Shown here: positions 15,604 to 23,769 of the stretch, piece after piece
Numbering within the stretch: position 1 is the first letter of the stretch
Layout of the letters: the number at the start of each line of letters is the position of its first letter
DNA from: Neorhizobium alkalisoli
Lineage (GTDB): Bacteria > Pseudomonadota > Alphaproteobacteria > Rhizobiales > Rhizobiaceae
Reading direction: 5' to 3'
Length of the DNA stretch: 64,000 bases
NCBI RefSeq assembly: GCF_002968635.1
Contig: NZ_PVBN01000014.1
Coordinates: forward strand, 1 to 64,000
The notes under the pieces: model-generated
What the model was told of the DNA's origin: nothing
What the model saw: only the letters and a program-made list of their open reading frames with translations
The model's database searches: none
Position numbers and translations under genes: made by a program

Positions 15604-16578
15604 CTACCGCCGCGGTTGATCGAGGCCGCTCCGCCAGCTGCCGGTCGCCAATGCGAAGGGCGACCACTCCTCAAGCTCGTAGCGAATGGGCAGGGCATCG
15701 GCCCGCCAGACGAGCCTGCGTGGGCGGAACCGCCAATAGCGTTCGGCGCCTTCAAGCTGTTGGCCTTCCGGATGATCGAAGAGCAATTCGGCGTCGCCGG
15801 TCATCTGCAGCAGGCCGCCCGTCGAGAAGTCCGTAAAAACAAGCCCTGCACGCGGATTGATCGCGATATTGCCAAGTGTGTTGAAGAAGCGGTTGCCGAC
15901 GAAATCGGGTATCGTCAGCCAGCCGTCGTCCCCCACATGCACGAAGCCCGACCGGCCGCCGCGATGGGAGACGTCGACCTGACGCTCGCCCGAAAGATCG
16001 GCATAGGTCGCGACGAAAAAGGTATCCGCCTGCCGCACGAGAGCAAGCGCGGCTCCTTCGAGCGTGGAGCTTTCTCGCGGGGGCACGACGGAAGGCTTTT
16101 CCGGCTCGCGGACGAACCGGACCTGCCGAAGCTGGATATATTTCGGGCAATTGCCGAAGCTCTGCTGGACAGAAAGATCGAAGCCTCCGGCATGCCGGCG
16201 TAGTGTCCCGTTCAACCGGTTGCGGCGGCGGGTGCCGAGATCGATGCCGAGAAGTGCCAGAGACGCCCCGTCATCCATGCCGGTTTCGGCTGGATCGGTA
16301 AAATCCCTTTCCAGATCGACGGAAAGCCTGGCGGAATCCGGCGCATGGAGAAAACCCGGCAGACCGGCACGAAGGGTGGCCCAGACGTCGCCGTCCGGAT
16401 CCACGGCTCCCAACACCGCCATCGGCAGCAGAGGATAAAATTCCCGATGCTGATCGATCAGGTGGCCGCGCAACACGTGGCGCCCGACCTCGTCCATCCG
16501 CGCTTCCACGCCAAGCCGCGTCTGGAGAGCGATTTCGCCGTGATGCCATGGCGAGGGAGGCAGGATCGGGCTGTCCAT
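15604..16578 (-). CDS. Pyridoxamine 5'-phosphate oxidase-like FMN-binding protein (duplicated split-barrel)
   Basis: A 324-residue protein. The C-terminal half (~165-300) has the PNPOx-like split-barrel pattern: FFVATYADLSGERQVDVSHRGG, IPDFVGNRFFNTLGNI and GLVFTDFSTGGLLQMTGDAELL. The N-terminal half looks like a diverged first domain. Such proteins bind FMN or F420-like cofactors, and substrates are mostly unknown. It is 10 bp upstream of a GST gene on the same strand? In transcription order the GST gene comes first and the two are probably cotranscribed. Confidence 0.8.
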   Translation of the reverse strand: MDSPILPPSPWHHGEIALQTRLGVEARMDEVGRHVLRGHLIDQHREFYPLLPMAVLGAVDPDGDVWATLRAGLPGFLHAPDSARLSVDLERDFTDPAETGMDDGASLALLGIDLGTRRRNRLNGTLRRHAGGFDLSVQQSFGNCPKYIQLRQVRFVREPEKPSVVPPRESSTLEGAALALVRQADTFFVATYADLSGERQVDVSHRGGRSGFVHVGDDGWLTIPDFVGNRFFNTLGNIAINPRAGLVFTDFSTGGLLQMTGDAELLFDHPEGQQLEGAERYWRFRPRRLVWRADALPIRYELEEWSPFALATGSWRSGLDQPRR

Positions 16579-16588
16579 GGGTTACTCC

Positions 16589-17200
16589 TCAGGCTGCAAG
16601 GCCAACCGGCGTCTTCTGGAAATCGACAAAGCCCGGCAGCGCCTCGACACGATCCAGCCAGGCGCGGATATTCGCATAGTCTGCGAGGTCCACGTCCCCT
16701 TCCGGAGCGCGCGCCACGTAGCTGTAAAGGGCGATGTCGGCGATGGTCGGGCCTTCGGATGCGATCCAGTATCGGCCGTCCAACTCGGTCTCGATCAGGG
16801 CCAGAATGGCGTGGGAACGAGGAATGACCTCCTCCGGGCGATATGGCGCCTTGAATACGGTTATGAGCCGCGCCTGAGCCGGTCCATGGGCGATCTGCCC
16901 GGCGGCAACCGACAGCCACCGCTGGACCGCGGCAGCGCCCCTGGCGTCCTCGGGGAGCCAGTCTTTTCGTCCGGCCTTCTTCGCAAGATAGACGAGAATG
17001 GCATTGGAATCGCAGACGATGGTACCGTTGTCGTCAAGTACCGGAACCTGGCCGAACGGGTTCAGCTTGAGGAAGTCGGCCTGCTTGTGCTCCCCCTTCG
17101 AAAGATCGACGAAGACCAGCTCGTGATCGATGCCGAGCAGCGACAGAAAGAGCCGCGCACGATGCGCATGGCCCGACAGCGGATGGTAGTAGAGCTTCAT
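16589..17200 (-). CDS. Glutathione S-transferase family protein
   Basis: A 203-residue GST. The thioredoxin-like N-terminal domain starts [16 protein letters not shown] with a candidate catalytic Ser9 and the cis-proline QVPVLDD plus [10 protein letters not shown] for glutathione binding. The helical C-terminal domain has [11 protein letters not shown] near the end. It is divergent from a LysR gene and only 10 bp ahead of the PNPOx-like gene, suggesting a small detoxification operon under that regulator. Confidence 0.87.
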   Translation of the reverse strand: MKLYYHPLSGHAHRARLFLSLLGIDHELVFVDLSKGEHKQADFLKLNPFGQVPVLDDNGTIVCDSNAILVYLAKKAGRKDWLPEDARGAAAVQRWLSVAAGQIAHGPAQARLITVFKAPYRPEEVIPRSHAILALIETELDGRYWIASEGPTIADIALYSYVARAPEGDVDLADYANIRAWLDRVEALPGFVDFQKTPVGLAA

Positions 17201-17313
17201 CAGAGCCTCCTGAATGCAGTGACCTCGCCATAGTGATTGTTAAGCGATTCGTTGGTAAGATAGAAAAACGGCACTGAACAATTTCAAAAACTGAAATAAT
17301 AAGCGGAGGCTCT

Positions 17314-18222
17314 ATGGACCGGTGGCAGGCGATGCGGGTGTTCGTGCAGGTGGTGGACAGCGGCGGGTTCGCCCCGGCCGCCAAGCTCCTGCATATGAGC
17401 CCTCCCTCGGTGACGCGGGCGGTGGCCGGGCTCGAGGACCTGATCGGCACGCGTCTTCTCGTCCGCACGACCCGCTCGTTGAAGCTGACTGCGGCGGGCG
17501 AAGGTTATGTCGCCGATTGCCGCCGTATCCTCGCGGAAATCGCGGAGGCGGAAGCCAATGCGGCAGGCAGTTTCACGCAGCCGGCCGGTTTGCTCACCGT
17601 CACCGCACCCGCGCTTTTCGGGCGCATTCATGTGCTGCCCATTATTCTGGAGTTCCTGAACCGTTATCCCGCCATGCAGGTGAGAACCGTCTTCGTGGAC
17701 CGGGTCACCAATCTCGTGGAAGAGGGCCTGGACGTCGCCGTCCGCATCGCCACTCTGCCGGCCTCCGGCCTGATTGCCCGCCGGGTCGGATCGATCAGGC
17801 AGGTGCTTTGCGGCTCGCCTGACTATTTCGCCCGCCGTGGCGAACCGGAAAAGCCGGCGGATCTGGCGAGCCACGCCATCATCGGGCGCGACGGACTGTT
17901 CGGGCACTCCGAATGGCTGTTCGGCAAGGACAGCAGCATCCGCGTGCCGGTGAGCCCCAGGCTCATCTGCAACACGAACGACGCGGCGATCGCCGCAGCG
18001 GTGGCGGGCTGGGGCCTATCCCGGTTCCAGTCCTATCAGGTCGCTCCGGAAATCGAAGCGGGCCGCCTCAGGATCGTGCTTGCGGAATACGAGCGCGAAC
18101 CGGTGCCGATCCATATCGTGCACGCGGAGGGACGAATGGTTTCGGCCCGCGTGCGGGCCTTCGTCGACTTCGCCGTCGAGCACTTTCGACGGCGGGCCGG
18201 CATGGATGCGGGAGCCGCATGA
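17314..18222 (+). CDS. LysR-family transcriptional regulator
   Basis: A 302-residue LTTR starting MDRWQAMRVFVQVVDSGGF, with HTH at about residues 15-45 and the usual effector domain (TVTAPALFGRIHVLPI, then VRIATLPASGLIARRVG). A GCGGAGG ribosome binding site precedes the ATG. It is divergent from the GST-PNPOx pair, which it probably regulates. The AT-rich intergenic region (17201-17313) should hold the shared control site. Confidence 0.87.
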   Translation: MDRWQAMRVFVQVVDSGGFAPAAKLLHMSPPSVTRAVAGLEDLIGTRLLVRTTRSLKLTAAGEGYVADCRRILAEIAEAEANAAGSFTQPAGLLTVTAPALFGRIHVLPIILEFLNRYPAMQVRTVFVDRVTNLVEEGLDVAVRIATLPASGLIARRVGSIRQVLCGSPDYFARRGEPEKPADLASHAIIGRDGLFGHSEWLFGKDSSIRVPVSPRLICNTNDAAIAAAVAGWGLSRFQSYQVAPEIEAGRLRIVLAEYEREPVPIHIVHAEGRMVSARVRAFVDFAVEHFRRRAGMDAGAA

Positions 18223-18252
18223 GCAAGGTGAGGTTTGGAGCGGTCCTTCCGC

Positions 18253-18966
18253 TCAGACCTTCACTTTCGCTGCCGAGACCGTCGCGTCGATATGATCGAT
18301 CAGCGCATCCGGCAGGCCGAGGCGACCGGCAAGCAGATCGAGATAGCCGCGTTCGGCGCGGGTATCGGGATCGATCGTCACCCGGGTCGCGGTATACAGC
18401 TCGACCTTCTGTTCCTCGGTGCCGGCCGCTGCGATCAGATCATCCATGTCGACCGGGTTGGAGAGTTCCTGTTCGATGAAGGCTTCGGCCTCCGAACCGA
18501 GGTCGACCGCATGTACCTTGTCCATGATATTGGCCCGCTCGGCCGCATCGATATGGCCGTCCGCTTTGGCGGCGGCGATCATGGCGCGCACCAACGTCAG
18601 TGCAAAATCATTGCTGAGCTGCGACGACTGCGGGCTGAACGGCGAGTCGGCCGGCGGCGCAAGCAGAGGCGTTTCGGCCTGCGGTGCCGGCTGCGGAACC
18701 GCCTCCGGCGACTGGCCGGACTTGTAGTTCTTGTAGGCGAGATAACCGAGACCGGCGATCGCCGCGATGCCGCCGACGGTCGCGACATTGCCGGCGAGGT
18801 TGCGGCCGGTCTTCGTGCCGAGGAGTGCGGCAACGATCGCGCCGGTCGCCATCGGATTGTTCTTCGCAAGCTGGGTCGCCTGCCCTGCCCTGTCCTTCAC
18901 GCTTCCCGACATGCCGGGTATCTGCGATCCCAGAAATTGGTCCAGAAGCTTTTTCGCGTCGAACAT
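18253..18966 (-). CDS. DUF533/TerB-like tellurite-resistance-related membrane-associated protein
   Basis: A 237-residue protein. After an amphipathic N-terminus (MFDAKKLLDQFLG) there is a Gly/Ala-rich hydrophobic part (~44-82, ATGAIVAALLGTKTGRNLAG), a Pro-rich linker, and a C-terminal TerB-like helical domain (~118-235) with acidic motifs such as AAKADGHIDAAERANIMDKV. The start at 18966 has AGGGAG six bases upstream; an ATG six bases earlier abuts that site. TerB domains bind divalent metal in stress-related systems. No other ter genes are adjacent. Confidence 0.82.
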   Translation of the reverse strand: MFDAKKLLDQFLGSQIPGMSGSVKDRAGQATQLAKNNPMATGAIVAALLGTKTGRNLAGNVATVGGIAAIAGLGYLAYKNYKSGQSPEAVPQPAPQAETPLLAPPADSPFSPQSSQLSNDFALTLVRAMIAAAKADGHIDAAERANIMDKVHAVDLGSEAEAFIEQELSNPVDMDDLIAAAGTEEQKVELYTATRVTIDPDTRAERGYLDLLAGRLGLPDALIDHIDATVSAAKVKV

Positions 18967-19083
18967 CGTCATCTCCCTGTTTGTGTTCCCGGGAAGATAG
19001 GAATGCGATTGTGAAATTACAAAGACGGGTACTGGCGCCAGATGCCGCCGGAGGCCTGCGAATGCCGCAACGGAAGGTGGCCG

Positions 19084-19463
19084 TTATTGCGCGTGCTGCG
19101 GCAATCCGTCGGTGATGTCGTAGTAGTCGCCCTTGTCGGCCACGAAGATATGCATGCGCAACTGCGTCCTCGTCGCCGTGTCGAAAGCGCCCATCGCTAC
19201 GGCGATCCAGTCCCTCTGCGGCGGGTCCCAGAACAGCGAAGAACCGCAGGTGGTGCAAAAACCCGCCTGACCTTCTCGGAAGACTGATACCAGCCGACAT
19301 TCTCAGCGCCATGAACCGTCAGTCGATCCTTCGGCACATCGGTGGACGCGAAATAGTGGCCGGAATGCTTGCGGCATTTGGAGCAGTGGCAGGCATCCGG
19401 CGCGGAGAGTTCCCCCTCGACCTCGAAGGTCACCGCGCCGCAGAGGCATGAACCCTTGTGCAT
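19084..19463 (-). pseudogene. GFA-family (S-(hydroxymethyl)glutathione synthase-like) gene broken by a frameshift
   Basis: The frame starts at 19463 (MHKGSCLCGAVTFEVEGEL) with the zinc-binding SCLCG and CHCSKCRKHSG of GFA proteins and stays intact to SEKVRR. At about 19257-19265 the frame shifts at GGGTTTTTG. Beyond it the second half of the family (CTTCGSSLFWDPP, IFVADKGDYYDITDG) continues in another frame to TAA at 19084-19086. Restoring one base in the G/T run gives a full-length protein of about 126 residues. This is a single-base deletion or a sequencing error in a homopolymer. An intact paralogue lies at 23185-23577. Confidence 0.82.
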
Positions 19464-19507
19464 GCCGGCCCCTCCCGAGCGACACGCCGACCTCGGAATG
19501 AAGCCGA

Positions 19508-20158
19508 CTAGGCCTTCAGCGCCGCCGCTTCCGAAGCGAGCTTGGTGATGCCCGCCCAATCGCCGGCCGCGACAAGCTCCTTCGGCGCGACCCACGAACC
19601 GCCGACGCAGACGACGTTCGGCAGCGAGAGATAATCGTTGGCGTTTTTCAGCGATACGCCGCCGGTCGGGCAGAAGAGCGTGCCGGCAAGCGGCGAGGAC
19701 AGCGCCTTGAGGTAAGGCGCACCGCCAGCCTGCTCGGCGGGGAAAAATTTCATGACGCTGTAGCCCGCTTCGCGCAGCGCCATGACTTCGCTCGCGGTCG
19801 CCGCACCCGGCAGCAGCGGGACATCGGAAGCATCTGCCGCAGCCGCAATGCCCGGCGTCACGCCGGGGCTGACGATGAAGGTCGAGCCCGCCCTGACGGC
19901 CGCATCGAAATCCCTGGCGTTCAGGATGGTGCCTGCGCCGACATTGGCGCCTTCGACTTCGGCGGCGACGGCCTTGACCGCATCAAGGGCGGCGGGCGTG
20001 CGCATGGTGATCTCGATCGCCCTGAGGCCACCAGCCACGAGCGCCCGGGCGAGCCCCACGGCCGATTTCACATCGTCGACGATCAGCACCGGCACCACCG
20101 GCTGCAGTTTCAGGATGGAAAGCAGCTTTTCGGTCTTGCTTTCGGTCTGGCCGGCCAT
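19508..20158 (-). CDS. eda: 2-dehydro-3-deoxyphosphogluconate (KDPG) aldolase
   Basis: A 216-residue class I aldolase that splits KDPG to pyruvate and glyceraldehyde-3-phosphate, the last step of the Entner-Doudoroff pathway that dominates rhizobial glucose use. The Schiff-base lysine is K137 in VMKFFPAE, and the general base E49 lies in AIEITMRT. The FCPTGG phosphate loop is present. The ATG at 20158 follows GGAGATG; an upstream in-frame extension of 31 codons reads through the promoter. It is divergent from the CYTH gene, and edd is not next to it. Confidence 0.92.
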   Translation of the reverse strand: MAGQTESKTEKLLSILKLQPVVPVLIVDDVKSAVGLARALVAGGLRAIEITMRTPAALDAVKAVAAEVEGANVGAGTILNARDFDAAVRAGSTFIVSPGVTPGIAAAADASDVPLLPGAATASEVMALREAGYSVMKFFPAEQAGGAPYLKALSSPLAGTLFCPTGGVSLKNANDYLSLPNVVCVGGSWVAPKELVAAGDWAGITKLASEAAALKA

Positions 20159-20326
20159 GGCGATCATCTCCGCTAAAACGATTGAAATCTCGGGGTGGGA
20201 GATAACGCCCAAGTCCGTCATTGTCGAGAAAAAATGCCGTGCGCCGGCCAAGTGGGTTTGCCAAAATGCGAGTTTGCACTAGGGTTGCGGAAGGGTTGCA
20301 AAAGTTCCCGAGCAAGACAGGCGGCC

Positions 20327-20824
20327 ATGGCCAAGGAAATCGAACGCAAGTTTCTGGTGACCGGCGACGGCTGGCGCTCCGAAGTCTCGTCATCTTCCAA
20401 TTTTCTGCAGGCCTATATCGCCTCCGGCGACGATCGCTCGGTGCGCATCCGCATCATGGACGGCAAGCGCGCCAAACTCACCATCAAGATCGGCGCGAGC
20501 CTGATTGCCCGCGACGAGTTCGAATACGAAATCCCGCTCGCCGATGCCGAGGAGATGGCGAAAACCGCCGTCGGCGTGGTCTTGGAAAAGACCCGGCACG
20601 AGGTCAGGCATGCCGGCTATGTCTGGGAGGTGGATGTCTATGACGGTGCCTACAAGGGGCTTGTGGTGGCCGAAGTCGAAATGGAGGACGAGAAGGCGAA
20701 CCCGGAACTGCCGGACTGGCTGGGAAAAGAAGTCACCGGCGACCGGCGCTATTCCAACCTCGTCATGGCAACCGAAGATCTGAGCGCGGAGCTGGCCGAT
20801 GGCTTATCGTCTGCAACCCGCTAA
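20327..20824 (+). CDS. CYTH-domain triphosphatase-like protein
   Basis: A 165-residue CYTH (triphosphate tunnel metalloenzyme) protein. The defining ExExK motif is E4-I-E6-R-K8 (EIERKFLV). Charged strand residues follow through the tunnel (RIRIMDGKRAKLTIK, EFEYEI, EVDVY, VVAEVEME). The known activity of bacterial stand-alone members is inorganic triphosphatase; thiamine-triphosphate or cAMP activities exist in relatives. The 26-base overlap with a CHAD gene links it to polyphosphate metabolism. Confidence 0.9.
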   Translation: MAKEIERKFLVTGDGWRSEVSSSSNFLQAYIASGDDRSVRIRIMDGKRAKLTIKIGASLIARDEFEYEIPLADAEEMAKTAVGVVLEKTRHEVRHAGYVWEVDVYDGAYKGLVVAEVEMEDEKANPELPDWLGKEVTGDRRYSNLVMATEDLSAELADGLSSATR

Positions 20825-21779
20825 ACGCTTCACGGCCGAATTTTGCTCGGTGGCGGAAAGCCAGATCACCCGCGCGATCCATCTGCTCGAAGAACAGCCG
20901 GGCGGCCCGCACGAGGCGGTACACGATGCCCGCAAACGCTTCAAGCGGGTGCGCGCCCTCTATCGGTTGATCCAGTCCGACGCCAGCGAGTTCCGCCGGC
21001 AGGAAAACGCCCGCATCCGCGACATGGCGCAGACACTCTCCGCGGTCCGAGATGCGACCGCGCTGGTCGAAACGGTCAACTACCTCGCGGAACATGCGAC
21101 CTCGCCGGAAAAACTCGCAGCGCTGACGGTGGCGTCGAAGGCACTGACGGAACGGCGCGACCGGATCGCTTCCGAAGAACACGATCTCCCCGCCAAGATG
21201 GCGGCGGCGATCGCGACCTGCAGGGAAGCTATTGCCGCGCTTGGAGAACTCGACCTCGACGACGACCCGCGCAAGACGGCGAAACGCCTTGCCACGGCCT
21301 GGAAGAAACAGCGGTTGAGGGCGCTCGCGGCACTTGCCGCCTGCGAGGAACATGCCGACGCCGAAGTCTATCATGACCTGCGCAAAAGCGGGCAGACCTA
21401 CTGGATGCACCTGTCGCTGCTCGGCCCGATCTGGCCTTCGGCAATGCTTGCCAAGCAGATGCAGGCAAAGGAACTCGTGGACCTGCTCGGCCACGAGCAC
21501 GATCTTTCGGTGCTGACGGGGCTAGTCAATGAAAGCCCCGAGCTTTTCGGCGACAGCGGCACGCTGGCCCTCGTCCTCGGCGCCATCATCGCCCGCCAGC
21601 AGACGCTCCGCCATGAAGCGGTCGAAAGGGCGCACGAGGTCTTCGCCGATGGTGCGGAGACCGAAAGCGCCCTGATCCGCCTCCTTTGGGAGAGAGCGGC
21701 AACCGCACCGCGAAAGGCAAAAAGCCACAGGGCGAAATTCAACGGCAAGGTCGACAAAGAAAGCGCGTTGCGCGGATAG
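20799..21779 (+). CDS. CHAD-domain (polyphosphate-binding) protein
   Basis: A 326-residue, highly charged helical protein. The two conserved CHAD half-motifs are visible: [17 protein letters not shown] near residue 40 and [18 protein letters not shown] near 190, with [10 protein letters not shown] following. CHAD domains bind inorganic polyphosphate through these His/Lys/Arg helices and are often fused to or paired with CYTH. Here the two are separate genes overlapping by 26 bases. The C-terminus ends in a basic tail ([12 protein letters not shown]). Confidence 0.9.
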   Translation: MAYRLQPAKRFTAEFCSVAESQITRAIHLLEEQPGGPHEAVHDARKRFKRVRALYRLIQSDASEFRRQENARIRDMAQTLSAVRDATALVETVNYLAEHATSPEKLAALTVASKALTERRDRIASEEHDLPAKMAAAIATCREAIAALGELDLDDDPRKTAKRLATAWKKQRLRALAALAACEEHADAEVYHDLRKSGQTYWMHLSLLGPIWPSAMLAKQMQAKELVDLLGHEHDLSVLTGLVNESPELFGDSGTLALVLGAIIARQQTLRHEAVERAHEVFADGAETESALIRLLWERAATAPRKAKSHRAKFNGKVDKESALRG

Positions 21780-21802
21780 TCGCGAAGCTGTATTTCAGCG
21801 CC

Positions 21803-22747
21803 ATGACAGACAATCTTGCTTTATCGCGCCCGGAAACATCCGGCGCCTTTCTCGTAGCCGCGCTCTATCATTTTGCGCGCTTCGACCGGTTTGAGAGTTT
21901 TCGCGAACCGCTGCAGGCCTTCTGCGACGAGCACGGCATCAGGGGAACGCTGCTTATTGCCCGCGAAGGCATCAACGGCACCGTTGCCGGCTCCGACGAG
22001 GCCATCAGGGGTCTCCTCGCCTATCTCCGAGCACAGCCGGAATTTGAAAAGCTGGAGCACAAGGAAAGCCGCGCCTCCAAGATGCCTTTCCTGCGAATGA
22101 AGGTGCGGCCGAAAAAGGAAATCGTCACCATGGGCGTCGAGGACATCGACCCCAACCGGATCGTCGGCACCTATGTGGAGCCGAAGGACTGGAATGCCCT
22201 GATTTCCGACCCCGAAACGATCATCATCGACACCCGCAACGACTACGAAACGGCGATCGGCATCTTCCAGGGCGCAGTCGATCCCAAGACCAAGACGTTT
22301 CGCGAGTTTCCCGACTGGGTGAAAAACAACGAAGGCCTGCACAACAAGCCGAAGATCGCCATGTACTGCACCGGCGGCATCCGCTGCGAAAAGGCGACGG
22401 CCTTCATGAAGGAACAGGGCTTCGACGAGGTCTATCACCTCAAGGGTGGCATCCTGAAATATCTCGAGGACGTGCCCGCGGAAGAAAGCCTCTGGGAGGG
22501 CGCATGCTTCGTCTTCGACGAGCGCGTCTCGGTGGAGCATGGCCTGAAGGAAGGCAATCACAAGCTCTGCCACGCCTGCCGCAACCCGATCACGGCGGAA
22601 GAGGTCACCTCACCCCATTACGAGGAAGGGGTCTCCTGTTCGCACTGCTACGACACCCGCACGGAAGAAGACCGCGAGCGCTACCGGCAACGGCAGCACC
22701 AGATCGCCCTCGCCAAGAAGCGCGGCCAGAAGCATATCGGCGGGTGA
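21803..22747 (+). CDS. trhO: tRNA uridine(34) hydroxylase / rhodanese-related protein TrhO (YceA)
   Basis: A 314-residue protein with the TrhO/YceA order: an N-terminal acylphosphatase-like domain ([30 protein letters not shown]), a central rhodanese domain with active-site cysteine in [15 protein letters not shown], and a C-terminal region with CxxC pairs (CHAC, CSHC). TrhO hydroxylates U34 of certain tRNAs using O2. The ATG at 21803 starts the conserved region closely. It follows the CHAD gene by 23 bp and may be cotranscribed. Confidence 0.9.
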   Translation: MTDNLALSRPETSGAFLVAALYHFARFDRFESFREPLQAFCDEHGIRGTLLIAREGINGTVAGSDEAIRGLLAYLRAQPEFEKLEHKESRASKMPFLRMKVRPKKEIVTMGVEDIDPNRIVGTYVEPKDWNALISDPETIIIDTRNDYETAIGIFQGAVDPKTKTFREFPDWVKNNEGLHNKPKIAMYCTGGIRCEKATAFMKEQGFDEVYHLKGGILKYLEDVPAEESLWEGACFVFDERVSVEHGLKEGNHKLCHACRNPITAEEVTSPHYEEGVSCSHCYDTRTEEDRERYRQRQHQIALAKKRGQKHIGG

Positions 22748-22755
22748 GGGAGCTA

Positions 22756-23097
22756 CTACTCCTCGATGCTATCAAGCTCCAAGTATCGATCCAGATGTCG
22801 TAGCCACTTCCGCTCGACGGCGGCTTCAATGTCGATATCATTCACGCGCAGATAGAGTACAAATTGCCCGAACAAATCGGCCGCTTCGTTTTCCAAAGCT
22901 TCGCGGGTGCCGCCCGATCCATCGGCGTTCGCTCGGGCCTGTCCGTTTATGAGCAGATGCTCAGCGGTGAGTTCCCCAAGCTCCTCTGTCAGTTTGAGCA
23001 GATACCAATCCGGGGTGCGCGTGATGTTGTGCACCCGTGCGTAAAGCTCTCCGACGCGACCGATGCGATCGCTTAATTCGCCGAATGTCGCAGTCAT
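22756..23097 (-). CDS. MazG-like nucleotide pyrophosphohydrolase
   Basis: A 113-residue all-alpha NTP-PPase-like protein. The metal-binding acidic pairs appear as LTEELGELTAE and, later, ENEAADLFGQFVLYL, matching the EExxE...ExxD arrangement of MazG/dUTPase-like enzymes. Such enzymes cleave non-canonical or excess NTPs to NMP and PPi. The single domain and small size suggest a housecleaning role. It is convergent with trhO, the stop codons nearly touching. Confidence 0.8.
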   Translation of the reverse strand: MTATFGELSDRIGRVGELYARVHNITRTPDWYLLKLTEELGELTAEHLLINGQARANADGSGGTREALENEAADLFGQFVLYLRVNDIDIEAAVERKWLRHLDRYLELDSIEE

Positions 23098-23184
23098 TCC
23101 CTGCCACCCTGATCTTTTCTAAACCCATGCCAAGTGGTTTAGCAGGTGCTTGCGACAGGATCGTTGCGGGGCATTCTCCGAAAC

Positions 23185-23577
23185 CTACTCCTCGAAGCGG
23201 CTCTCGGCGTCGCGATCGCGGTCGTATCGTCGTTTGAGCGGAAACGGCGGCAACCAGGATTCGCGACGGATGGTCCAGAGTTCGTAGGTCGGCATCAACT
23301 GGTCAGGAGCATCCAGGGAGCCCAGGTTCACTTCGATTTCGTCGGCAGAGCGTGCGAAAACGGACGAGCCGCAATGGGGGCAGAAAAATCGCCCCCCATA
23401 GTCGCGCGTTTCGCCATCGATCGTCACCGCATCCTGGGGAAAGATCGCGGACGCGTGGAAAAGGGCTCCATGATGCTTGCGGCAGTCGAGACAGTGGCAA
23501 AGGCCGACCCGGTACGGGGAGCCCGACGCCACGATCCGGACTTTGCCGCACAGGCAACCACCCGTAAACCGGTCCAT
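23185..23577 (-). CDS. GFA family protein (glutathione-dependent formaldehyde-activating enzyme-like)
   Basis: A 130-residue zinc-binding protein with the GFA cysteine pattern: GGCLCGKVR at the N-terminus, CHCLDCRKHHGA about residue 27, then FFCPHCGSSVF about 70. Family members bind glutathione or small aldehyde adducts; most have no proven reaction. It is an intact paralogue of the frameshifted gene 3.7 kb away. Neighbours give no pathway hint. Confidence 0.85.
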   Translation of the reverse strand: MDRFTGGCLCGKVRIVASGSPYRVGLCHCLDCRKHHGALFHASAIFPQDAVTIDGETRDYGGRFFCPHCGSSVFARSADEIEVNLGSLDAPDQLMPTYELWTIRRESWLPPFPLKRRYDRDRDAESRFEE

Positions 23578-23769
23578 GCTGCGTCTCCTTCAAAATCGGG
23601 CGGGCAGATGGCTGCAACGAACAAGGCTGCCCACGCCGCCGGATCACAATATGCGCGCCCGGGATGAACGCAATATCCGCTTCCGGCGGAAAGCATTCCG
23701 CTACCATCTCAACCAGCTCGACATCCCTGTGTTGAGGAAGCGAACTTCCCGGCAGGAAATAGGCCGGGC

